5,168 nucleotides of DNA from Hydrogenophaga sp. (GTDB taxonomy: Bacteria; Pseudomonadota; Gammaproteobacteria; Burkholderiales; Burkholderiaceae_C): assembly GCA_018335615.1 (NCBI GenBank), contig JAGXRS010000318.1, positions 1-5,168 on the forward strand, in the 5' to 3' direction. Shown here in pieces: positions 1 through 5,168 of the stretch (position 1 is its first letter; every line of letters starts with the position of its first letter). The position numbers were made by a program, and so were the translations under genes. The notes below the pieces were generated by a model, which had not been told where the DNA came from, searched no databases, and saw nothing but the letters and a program-made list of their open reading frames with translations.

Positions 1-945
1 GAAGACAACCTGCGCGTGCCCAGCGGCGTGAGCTACATGCTGGAAGACCGCAAGATGATGATGCGGCTCTTCCCCGAGCTGTTCGGTCAGAACCGCGTGG
101 CGCCGGTGGCCCACTACCCCGACCTGCTGCTGGAAACCCTGCGCGCCGTGAGCCCGGCCACCACCGCCGAGCCCACCGTGGTGGTGCTCACACCCGGCAT
201 GTACAACAGCGCCTACTTCGAACACGCCTTCCTGGCGCAGCAGATGGGCGTGGAGCTGGTTGAGGGGCAGGACCTGTTCGTGAAGGACAACTTCGTCTAC
301 ATGCGCACCACGCGCGGCCCGAAGCGGGTGGACGTGATCTACCGCCGCGTGGACGACGACTTCCTCGACCCGCTGGTGTTCCGTCCCACCTCCACCCTGG
401 GATGCGCCGGCCTGCTGGGCGTGTACCGCAGCGGCAACGTGGCGATCTGTAACGCGGTGGGCACGGGGGTGGCCGACGACAAGTCGATCTACCCCTACGT
501 GCCCAAGATGATCGAGTTCTACCTCGGCCAGAAACCCATTCTGAACAACGTGCCCACCTTCATGGGACGCAACCCCGAAGACCTGAAGTACATGCTCGCC
601 CACATGGAGGAGCTGGTGGTGAAAGAGGTGCACGGCGCCGGCGGCTACGGCATGCTGGTGGGGCCGGCCTCGACCAAGGCGGAGGTGGAGGAGTTCCGCG
701 CGCTGGTCAAGGCCAAGCCCGATGGCTACATCGCCCAGCCCACGCTCTCGCTGTCCACCTGCCCCACCTATGTGGAGAGCGGCGTGGCCCCGCGCCACAT
801 CGACCTACGCCCCTTCGTGCTCAGCGGCAAGGAGGTGCAGATGGTGCCCGGTGGCCTGACCCGCGTAGCCCTGAAGGAGGGTTCGCTGGTCGTCAACTCG
901 TCGCAGGGTGGTGGCACCAAAGACACCTGGGTGCTGGAGGCGTGA
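1..945 (+). CDS. Circularly permuted type 2 ATP-grasp protein (COG2308 type), 5' end missing
   Basis: The reading frame is open from base 1, with no convincing start, to a TGA at 943-945, giving 314 C-terminal residues. Relatives are roughly 470-500 residues, so about a third of the protein lies upstream. What I see: VPSGVSYMLEDR (bases 19-54), TPGMYNSAYFEHAFL, FRPTSTLGCAGLLGVYRSGN, NAVGTGVADDKSIYPYVP, the nucleotide-loop-like KEVHGAGGYGM with its Lys at 622-624, and a closing block containing AQPTLSLSTCP, HIDLRPFVLSG and SSQGGGTKDTWVLE. These are the signature blocks of the circularly permuted ATP-grasp (DUF404/DUF407) family. Family knowledge: ATP-grasp enzymes activate a carboxylate as an acyl-phosphate and join it to an amine or thiol. 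This subfamily is a predicted cytoplasmic amidoligase of unknown substrate. The alpha-E and transglutaminase genes that follow are its usual partners. No membrane segment or frameshift is seen. The family call is firm; the substrate is unknown. Confidence 0.93.
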   Translation, partial: EDNLRVPSGVSYMLEDRKMMMRLFPELFGQNRVAPVAHYPDLLLETLRAVSPATTAEPTVVVLTPGMYNSAYFEHAFLAQQMGVELVEGQDLFVKDNFVYMRTTRGPKRVDVIYRRVDDDFLDPLVFRPTSTLGCAGLLGVYRSGNVAICNAVGTGVADDKSIYPYVPKMIEFYLGQKPILNNVPTFMGRNPEDLKYMLAHMEELVVKEVHGAGGYGMLVGPASTKAEVEEFRALVKAKPDGYIAQPTLSLSTCPTYVESGVAPRHIDLRPFVLSGKEVQMVPGGLTRVALKEGSLVVNSSQGGGTKDTWVLEA

Positions 946-991
946 TCGTTTCCCAACCCCTGCACATCCATTCTTAGCACCACACATCCCA
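946..991 (+). promoter_or_regulatory. C-rich, G-poor intergenic stretch, possible Rho-utilisation-like sequence
   Basis: Right after the ATP-grasp stop, the + strand is strikingly poor in G: bases 946-994 have about 24 C and 3 G by hand count. The flanking genes have balanced C and G. A similar C-rich stretch resumes at 1021-1060. Unstructured C-over-G RNA is the general character of Rho loading sites, so a Rho-dependent stop or attenuation point within the module is possible. I see no gene, no clear sigma-70 promoter and no intrinsic terminator here. The composition is observed; the function is inference. Confidence 0.3.
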
Positions 992-1101
992 CCCGTTCGG
1001 GCCGAGCTTGTCGAAGCCCTTACACAGAACATCCGAACCACACACACCGACATCCGTCCGATCCGCGCCTGTCGAACCCCTCGACAGGCAGGGCGAACGG
1101 G
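992..1101. repeat. Pair of inverted REP-like units (BIME-like element)
   Basis: The outer arms CCCGTTCG (992-999) and CGAACGGG (1094-1101) are perfect 8-base inverted copies. Unit 1 (992-1019) continues into GAGCTTGTCGAAGCC and can fold GCTT/AAGC (1006-1009 with 1014-1017). Unit 2 (1068-1101) contains a perfect 8-base stem, CCTGTCGA (1068-1075) with TCGACAGG (1081-1088), around a 5-base loop ACCCC. Read on the opposite strand, unit 2 resembles unit 1 but lacks two or three bases after the conserved arm. This wording (GTTCG..., TGTCGA, GGCGAACGG) matches a dispersed intergenic repeat I recognise from many high-GC proteobacteria, including Comamonadaceae. The 48 bases between the units look unrelated and code for nothing. 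The element ends five bases before the alpha-E ribosome binding site, so it could affect expression of that gene. Confidence 0.75.
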
Positions 1102-1105
1102 AAAT

Positions 1106-1109
1106 GGAG
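1106..1109 (+). promoter_or_regulatory. Ribosome binding site of the alpha-E gene
   Basis: GGAG lies seven bases before the ATG at 1117, in a locally AT-rich run (GGAGTTTTTGAATG) that contrasts with the GC-rich repeat just upstream. This good Shine-Dalgarno match fixes the start that the family's conserved N-terminus (MLSRTADHLFWM) also indicates. It allows independent translation of this gene despite the 171-base gap from the ATP-grasp gene. Confidence 0.75.
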
Positions 1110-1116
1110 TTTTTGA

Positions 1117-2079
1117 ATGCTGTCCCGCACCGCCGATCACCTGTTCTGGATGTCCCGCTACACCGAGCGCGCCGAAAACACGGCCCGCATGCTCGACATC
1201 AACTACCAGACCTCGCTGCTGCCGCAGTCTGCTGCCGTGGCGCAGGTGGGCTGGGAAGGGCTGCTGAAGATCAGCGAGCTGATGCCGGCGTACGCCGCGA
1301 AGTACGGGCACGCCATCACGCCGCGCAATGTGCTGGACTTCATGGTGCGCGACGAGAGCAACCCGTCGAGCATCACCTCCTGCCTGCGGGCGGCGCGCGA
1401 GAACGCCCGCGCGGTGCGCGGCGCACTCACCACCGAGTTCTGGGAAACGCAGAACCAGACCTGGCTGGAGATCACGCGCATGCTCAAGAGCAAGGATTTC
1501 GAGCGCGACCCGAGCCAGTTCTTTGAATGGGTGAAGTTCCGATCGCACCTCTCGCGCGGCGTGGCCATCGGCACCATGTTGCAGGACGAGGCCTTCCATT
1601 TCTACCGCATGGGCACCTTCCTGGAGCGGGCCGACAACACCGCGCGCCTGCTGGACGTGAAGTTCCACGCGGTGCAGAGCGACTTCTTCGGCGCCGCCAG
1701 CGAGCGCGATCAGGAATACGACTTCTACCACTGGAGTGCCATCCTGCGCAGCGTGAGCGGATTCGAGGTCTACCGCAAGGTCTACCGCGATGTCATCACG
1801 CCCGAGCGCGTGGCCGAGTTGCTGATCCTGCGGGCCGACATGCCGCGCAGCCTGGCCGCCAGTCTCAACGAGGTGGTGAACAACCTGAGCGTGGTGGCCA
1901 ACGACCATTCCAGCGAAACCCTGCGCCGCGCGGGCAAGCTCAAGGCCGATCTGCAGTACGCGCGCATCGACGAAATCCTGTCCACCGGCCTGCACGCCTT
2001 CCTGACGCAGTTCCTCGACCGCGTGAACGAACTCGGCGGGCGCATCAGCCAGGATTTTCTGGTGCCCACCGTGCACTGA
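1117..2079 (+). CDS. Alpha-E domain protein (DUF403, COG2307 type)
   Basis: The product is 320 residues, the usual length of this family, and begins with the canonical MLSRTADHLFWMSRYTERAENTARMLD. It is predicted to be almost wholly alpha-helical, soluble and cytoplasmic, with no signal peptide or membrane segment. A second copy of the signature helix occurs at residues 170-180 (ERADNTARLLD), 153 residues after the first (17-27, ERAENTARMLD), which points to an internal duplication. Other family-like blocks are NPSSI(T)SCLRAARENARAVR, DFYHWSAILRSVSGFEVYRK and LILRADMPRSLAASL. Family knowledge: alpha-E proteins are encoded beside, or fused to, circularly permuted ATP-grasp and transglutaminase genes. 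They have no proven biochemical activity and are proposed as partners or cofactors of the ligase. The gene sits between exactly those two partners here, with its own Shine-Dalgarno. The family is certain; the molecular role is not known. Confidence 0.95.
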   Translation: MLSRTADHLFWMSRYTERAENTARMLDINYQTSLLPQSAAVAQVGWEGLLKISELMPAYAAKYGHAITPRNVLDFMVRDESNPSSITSCLRAARENARAVRGALTTEFWETQNQTWLEITRMLKSKDFERDPSQFFEWVKFRSHLSRGVAIGTMLQDEAFHFYRMGTFLERADNTARLLDVKFHAVQSDFFGAASERDQEYDFYHWSAILRSVSGFEVYRKVYRDVITPERVAELLILRADMPRSLAASLNEVVNNLSVVANDHSSETLRRAGKLKADLQYARIDEILSTGLHAFLTQFLDRVNELGGRISQDFLVPTVH

Positions 2080-2082
2080 AAC

Positions 2083-2159
2083 GGGGCGTCTGCTGGCTGG
2101 CCGCCCCGGCGCAGGGCGGGTACCATGCGGTTCCCCGGTGCTCCCGGAAGACGCCCTGC
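2083..2159 (+). promoter_or_regulatory. Structured leader with overlapping inverted repeats before the transglutaminase gene
   Basis: Three stems can be drawn in this gap. GGGGCG (2083-2088) pairs with CGCCCC (2102-2107). GCAGGGCG (2111-2118) pairs perfectly with CGCCCTGC (2152-2159). GGGCGTCT (2084-2091) pairs perfectly with AGACGCCC (2149-2156). The third stem competes with the first two because they share bases, an arrangement seen in attenuators. There is no U-tract, so this is not a clear intrinsic terminator. In DNA this GC-rich, 6-8 base complementarity can arise by chance. The stems are observed; a regulatory role is speculative. Confidence 0.3.
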
Positions 2160-2164
2160 CGATC

Positions 2165-2168
2165 GGGG
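2165..2168 (+). promoter_or_regulatory. Weak ribosome binding site of the transglutaminase gene
   Basis: GGGG lies seven bases before the ATG at 2176. It is a weak match, but it supports this start over the in-frame ATG at 2125. The 17 residues added by the upstream start (MRFPGAPGRRPADRGHR) look like translated leader and are not family-like, whereas MKLVIHHNTRYRY is the typical N-terminus. Weak initiation could be helped by translation of the upstream alpha-E gene or by leader folding. Confidence 0.45.
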
Positions 2169-2175
2169 TCACCGC

Positions 2176-3012
2176 ATGAAACTCGTCATCCACCACAACA
2201 CCCGTTACCGCTACACCCAGCCGCTGCTCTACACGGTGCAGACCCTGCACCTGTGGCCGGTGAGCAGCGTCTGCCAGACCGTGGAGTTCTGGCAGATCGA
2301 CACCCCCGGCACGCTGCACGCGCAGCCCGATTCCGAAGGCAACCGGGTGCACAGCTACAGCCTGGTGGCCACCGCCGATCAGGATGTGCGCGAAAACGCC
2401 ATCGCCGCCCTGGGCACCGTGCACACCCATGGTGCGTTCGAATTCACCGATCCGGTGCAGATGCCGCACCCGGCCTTCTACCTGCGCTCCACACCCCTGG
2501 CCGAGCCGCACCCCCGTATGGCCATGTGGGCGCTGCAGGCGGTGCCGGCCCTGGTGGCTGCGCGCGCCCGTGGCGAAGGGCCGTCGGTGGCCGACCTCGT
2601 GGCGCTGGCCAGCGCCGTGGCCGACAAGGTGCAGTACCGCACCGGCAGCACCGGCGTGGACACCACCGCGCTGGAGGCCTTCGATTGGGAACTGGGTGTG
2701 TGCCAGGACCAGGCCCATGTGATGGTGGCCGTGTGCCGCAGCATCGGCCTGCCCGCGCGTTATGTGAGCGGCTACTTCTACGCCGCCAACGAGCCCGACC
2801 TGGCCAGCCACGCCTGGGCCGACGTGTGCCTGGACGTGGCCACGCGCCGCTGGATCAGCCTGGACGTGACGCACCGCTGCCCCACCGACGAGCGCCACAT
2901 CCGCCTCGCTGCCGCCACCGACTACACCGCCTGCCCGCCTGTCAAAGGCGTACGCCGCGGCGGTGGCGAGGAAAGCATGGACGTGGACATCCGCATCGGG
3001 CTCTGGACCTGA
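2176..3012 (+). CDS. Transglutaminase-like protein (COG1305 type)
   Basis: The product is 278 residues, normal for the family. The first ~85 residues (MKLVIHHNTRYRYTQPL onward, including LHLWPVSS) match the beta-rich N-terminal domain usual in bacterial transglutaminase-like proteins. The papain-like core follows. Its predicted catalytic triad is intact: Cys176 in GVCQDQAHVMVAVCRSIGLPARYVSGY, His212 in SHAWADV, and Asp230 in SLDVTH. The C-terminus ends in the family-typical DYTACPPVKGVRRGGGEE block followed by a beta strand. Family knowledge: such enzymes use a cysteine nucleophile for amide transfer, hydrolysis or crosslinking, and members beside ATP-grasp/alpha-E genes have no known substrate. 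There is no signal peptide, so it probably acts in the cytoplasm with its two neighbours. The gene starts 96 bases after the alpha-E stop on the same strand, consistent with one transcript. It could act as a peptidase or amidase instead of a true transglutaminase. Confidence 0.93.
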   Translation: MKLVIHHNTRYRYTQPLLYTVQTLHLWPVSSVCQTVEFWQIDTPGTLHAQPDSEGNRVHSYSLVATADQDVRENAIAALGTVHTHGAFEFTDPVQMPHPAFYLRSTPLAEPHPRMAMWALQAVPALVAARARGEGPSVADLVALASAVADKVQYRTGSTGVDTTALEAFDWELGVCQDQAHVMVAVCRSIGLPARYVSGYFYAANEPDLASHAWADVCLDVATRRWISLDVTHRCPTDERHIRLAAATDYTACPPVKGVRRGGGEESMDVDIRIGLWT

Positions 3013-3026
3013 ACGGGTGCACACCA

Positions 3027-3052
3027 GCGGGCCGGGCGTGACGGATGCCCGC
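3027..3052 (+). terminator. GC-rich hairpin after the transglutaminase gene, possible terminator
   Basis: GCGGGC (3027-3032) and GCCCGC (3047-3052) form a perfect 6-base stem. An alternative inner fold pairs GGGCG (3034-3038) with TGCCC (3046-3050), using one G-T pair, around a 7-base loop. It starts 15 bases past the stop codon at 3010-3012, where a terminator is expected. No T-tract follows directly; the first TTTT run is at 3103-3106. Its position supports an end to the three-gene module, but the missing T-tract makes intrinsic termination doubtful. Confidence 0.3.
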
Positions 3053-3129
3053 GGGCCAGCCCGGGCCTTAGCCGGCACCGCGCCCCCGGGGCTGACAATG
3101 GGTTTTCGTCAAACCACGTCATCGCCCCG

Positions 3130-3133
3130 GGAG
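3130..3133 (+). promoter_or_regulatory. Ribosome binding site of the helicase gene
   Basis: GGAG, within GGGAGAG, lies nine bases before the ATG at 3143. It supports that start over the next in-frame ATG at 3188, which has no comparable purine tract at the right distance. No convincing -35/-10 pair is visible in the rest of the 130-base gap. Confidence 0.6.
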
Positions 3134-3142
3134 AGCCACCGC

Positions 3143-5168
3143 ATGAACCCCACACAACACCCGACCCGAGAATGGGCCGAGCAGCACATGCGCACCATCC
3201 TGGCGCGTCTGGCCGGCCCCGGTGCGACGCCGCGAACGGATCAGGTGGACGCGGTGCACGCCGTGTTGCAGCCGGCGGCGCGCGTGCTGGTGGTGCAGGC
3301 CACGGGCTGGGGCAAGTCGGCCGTGTACTGGGCGGCCACCCACGCCATCCGCAGCACCGGCGCCGGTCCCACGCTGGTGGTGTCGCCGCTGCTGGCGCTC
3401 ATGCGCGACCAGGTGTCGGCCGCCGAGCGGGCAGGGCTGCGGGCGGCCACGGTCAACTCCACCAATTTCGATGACTGGGACACTGTGTTCCAGCAGCTGG
3501 ACGCCGACACCATCGATGTGCTGCTGGTCTCGCCCGAGCGCCTGGGCAACCCGCGCTTTGCCGCGCGCCTGGGCGCCTTGCTGGCGCGGGTGGGGCTGAT
3601 CGTGATCGACGAGGCGCATTGCATCAGCGACTGGGGTTTCGATTTCCGGCCCGACTACCAGCGGCTGGCGCGCGCGCTGCTGTCCACGCCCACCGCCAGC
3701 GTGCTGGCCACCACCGCCACCGCCAACGAGCGGGTGACCCAGGACATCGGGGCGCAACTGCAGCGGCGCTCGCCGGCGTCTGCTTCAAAGATGCCTTCAG
3801 AGCCGCCTGCACAACCGGATGCAGCGGCGCCCGCGGCCGCGCCCACCGTCACCTTCCGCGGCACGCTGGCGCGCACCTCGCTCACGCTGTCGGTGGTGCC
3901 GGGCCTGTCGCCCCTGCAGCGCTACGCCTGGATCGCCGACGCGCTGGAGCGCCTGCCGGGTTCGGGCATCGTCTACGTGCTGACGGTGGCCGAGGCGGAG
4001 CGGCTCACGGCTTTTTTGCGCACCTGCGGCCATGCGGTAGACGCCTACACCGGGCAGATCGACGCCGACACGCGCCTGCAGGTGGAAGACCGGCTGCGCC
4101 TCAACCAGGTGAAGGCGGTGGTGGCCACGTCGGCGCTGGGCATGGGCTACGACAAGCCGGACCTCGGCTTCTGCGTGCATGTGGGCTCGCCCTCGACCCC
4201 GGTGGCGTATTACCAGCAGGTGGGCCGGGCCGGGCGCGCGGTGGCGCATGCCGAAGGGGTGCTGTTGCCCTCCGATGCCGACGAGCGCATCTGGGACTAT
4301 TTCGCGACCGCCTCGATTCCCGACCCGGGGGCTGCCGCCCAGGTGCTGCACCGCCTGGGCGGTGGCGCGCGCAGCCTGCTGGAGCTGGAGGCCGACACCG
4401 GTGTGCGCCGCGGGCGGCTGGAGGCGCTGCTGAAGATTCTGGCGGTGGACGGCGTGGTGGAGAAGGACGGCACCGCCTGGCGCGCCACCGGCGTGCCGTA
4501 TGTGCACGACAGCGCCAAATGGGCGGCGCTGGCGCAGGTGCGCCAGCAGGAGGCCGGCATCATGCGCCAGTACGCCCGGGGCGCGGGCTGCCTCATGGCC
4601 TACCTGCAGGCCGCGCTCGACGACCCGTCGCCCGCGCCCTGCGGGCGGTGTTCGGTCTGCACCGGCCAGCTGCCGCACCCCGGCCTGGCGCCCTCGGCTG
4701 ACAAGCTGCAGGCGGCCCAGGCCTTCTTCCGCGGCATGGATGTGACCATCGAGCCCCGCAAACGCTGGCCCGCCGGGGTGGGCCGCAAGGGCACCGTGCG
4801 CGGGTTTGAGGCCGGGCGTGGCGTGGCCTTTGCCGACGACCCGGGCTGGGCGGCCGAGCTGCAGGCCTGGCGGCGGGCGAGATCCGGCGAGTATGTTGGT
4901 CCACACGGCGGTATGTCTGGGGATGTGTCCGGTGATCGGGCCAGCGGTTCACATGGCGATGCCGACGACAGGCCAGGCGCGTTGCCCGATGCCTTGCTCG
5001 CCGGCGCCGTCGCCACCCTGGGCCGCTGGGCCAGGACATGGCCCGCACGCCCGGTGTGCGTGGTGCCGCTGCCCGCGCCCGACATGGCTGACAACCGGCA
5101 GCTGGCGGCGCACATCGCGCGGCGCGGCCGGCTGCCGCTGCTTGATGTGATGAGCTGGGCAGGCGGGC
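3143..5168 (+). CDS. RecQ-family ATP-dependent DNA helicase, 3' end missing
   Basis: The frame is open from 3143 to the window edge: 675 codons, no stop. Superfamily 2 motifs appear in order: motif 0 Gln34 (RTDQVDAV), Walker A ATGWGKS with Lys58, motif Ia VVSPLLALMRDQV, DEAH box at 156-159 followed by the RecQ aromatic-rich loop (CISDWGFDFRPDY), motif III TTATA (190-194), motif V ATSALGMGYDKPD (328-340) and motif VI YYQQVGRAGR (356-365). Cys483, Cys500, Cys503 and Cys506 form the RecQ zinc-binding set. It should therefore be a 3'-5' ATP-driven DNA unwinding enzyme in repair or recombination. It differs from E. coli RecQ: TGWGKS replaces TGGGKS, an Ala/Pro-rich insert (about 210-234) separates the two motor domains, and no HRDC domain is visible. 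After a Gly/Ser/Asp linker (about 580-613), the sequence from residue 614 (LPDALLAGAV...RPVCVVPLPAPDMADNRQLAAHIARRGRLPLLDV) resembles the C-terminal extension of a RecQ subgroup, possibly phosphoribosyltransferase-like. The recQ symbol is withheld because this is a divergent paralogue. Confidence 0.93.
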   Translation, partial: MNPTQHPTREWAEQHMRTILARLAGPGATPRTDQVDAVHAVLQPAARVLVVQATGWGKSAVYWAATHAIRSTGAGPTLVVSPLLALMRDQVSAAERAGLRAATVNSTNFDDWDTVFQQLDADTIDVLLVSPERLGNPRFAARLGALLARVGLIVIDEAHCISDWGFDFRPDYQRLARALLSTPTASVLATTATANERVTQDIGAQLQRRSPASASKMPSEPPAQPDAAAPAAAPTVTFRGTLARTSLTLSVVPGLSPLQRYAWIADALERLPGSGIVYVLTVAEAERLTAFLRTCGHAVDAYTGQIDADTRLQVEDRLRLNQVKAVVATSALGMGYDKPDLGFCVHVGSPSTPVAYYQQVGRAGRAVAHAEGVLLPSDADERIWDYFATASIPDPGAAAQVLHRLGGGARSLLELEADTGVRRGRLEALLKILAVDGVVEKDGTAWRATGVPYVHDSAKWAALAQVRQQEAGIMRQYARGAGCLMAYLQAALDDPSPAPCGRCSVCTGQLPHPGLAPSADKLQAAQAFFRGMDVTIEPRKRWPAGVGRKGTVRGFEAGRGVAFADDPGWAAELQAWRRARSGEYVGPHGGMSGDVSGDRASGSHGDADDRPGALPDALLAGAVATLGRWARTWPARPVCVVPLPAPDMADNRQLAAHIARRGRLPLLDVMSWAGG

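Noticed and set aside
1008..1526. A + strand frame starting in the REP-like element, with an N-terminus including PVEPLDRQGERE.
   Set aside because: Frames starting in such repeats are common false predictions. It overlaps the alpha-E gene out of frame and has no own ribosome binding site.
2125..2175. An upstream in-frame ATG that would lengthen the transglutaminase by 17 residues.
   Set aside because: The added residues are Arg/Pro/Gly-rich leader sequence. The family's conserved N-terminus begins at 2176, which has an adequate Shine-Dalgarno-like GGGG.
1527..3041. A 504-codon + strand frame overlapping the alpha-E and transglutaminase genes.
   Set aside because: Its product is Arg/Ala/Gly/Pro-rich and featureless, it crosses two gene boundaries, and the overlapping frames encode conserved catalytic residues.
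805..3078. A 757-codon open frame on the minus strand spanning the alpha-E and transglutaminase genes.
   Set aside because: It lies antisense to two genes with clear family signatures and to the end of the ATP-grasp gene, and it runs straight through the REP-like element. Its translation is His/Ala/Gly/Arg/Val-rich with no recognisable motif, as expected for the complement of GC3-biased codons.
3107..3121. CGTCA repeated at 3107-3111 and 3117-3121, ten bases apart, upstream of the helicase; also a CTGACA at 3092-3097 resembling a -35 box.
   Set aside because: A five-base direct repeat is easily chance, and no -10 box lies at the right distance from CTGACA. There is not enough to call an operator or promoter.
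3619..4701. A 360-codon + strand frame inside the helicase region.
   Set aside because: It overlaps RecQ motifs III to VI and the zinc cysteines in the true frame. Its own translation is low-complexity Arg/Ala/Gly sequence.
3797..4906. A 369-codon minus-strand frame opposite the helicase.
   Set aside because: It is antisense to conserved helicase motifs and has no family features, so it is a high-GC shadow.
1..5168. CRISPR arrays, tRNA or rRNA genes, insertion sequences, attachment sites, toxin-antitoxin or defence cassettes.
   Set aside because: No regularly spaced direct repeats, cloverleaf-like folds, transposase motifs or terminal repeats were seen. All four genes share the same strong GC bias, giving no sign of recent transfer of a whole gene.

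Overview
The window is high-GC bacterial DNA, roughly two-thirds G+C by eye. It carries four genes, all on the + strand, densely packed with short gaps. Codon use is strongly GC3-biased. The gap after the first gene holds a REP-like element of the kind common in Burkholderiales. Together with the protein sequences this suggests a beta-proteobacterium, plausibly Comamonadaceae. That placement is an inference and cannot be settled from the window alone.

Layout: (1) positions 1-945 hold the 3' part of a circularly permuted type 2 ATP-grasp gene (COG2308 type), whose start lies upstream of the window. (2) A 171-base gap follows, with a C-rich, G-poor stretch and a pair of inverted REP-like units ending just before a ribosome binding site. 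(3) Positions 1117-2079 encode an alpha-E (DUF403, COG2307) protein. (4) A 96-base gap holds two overlapping sets of inverted repeats. (5) Positions 2176-3012 encode a transglutaminase-fold protein with its Cys-His-Asp triad intact. (6) A 130-base gap holds a GC-rich hairpin. (7) Positions 3143 to the window end hold a RecQ-family DNA helicase, open to the last base. Its helicase core and zinc-binding cysteines are complete, and its C-terminal domain is cut by the window edge.

The first three genes form a widespread but poorly understood module: an ATP-grasp predicted to make an amide or peptide bond, an alpha-E helical partner, and a transglutaminase-like enzyme. Comparative genomics has proposed that this module makes or processes a peptide-like product or tag, often with an Anbu proteasome-like peptidase nearby. 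No such peptidase is in this window; the next gene is the helicase. The helicase has its own ribosome binding site and a possible terminator before it, so it is probably a separate unit.

I see no mobile element, CRISPR array, tRNA or rRNA. I see no clearly new biological system. The most interesting points are the regulatory-looking gap between genes 1 and 2 and the unusual architecture of the RecQ-like helicase.
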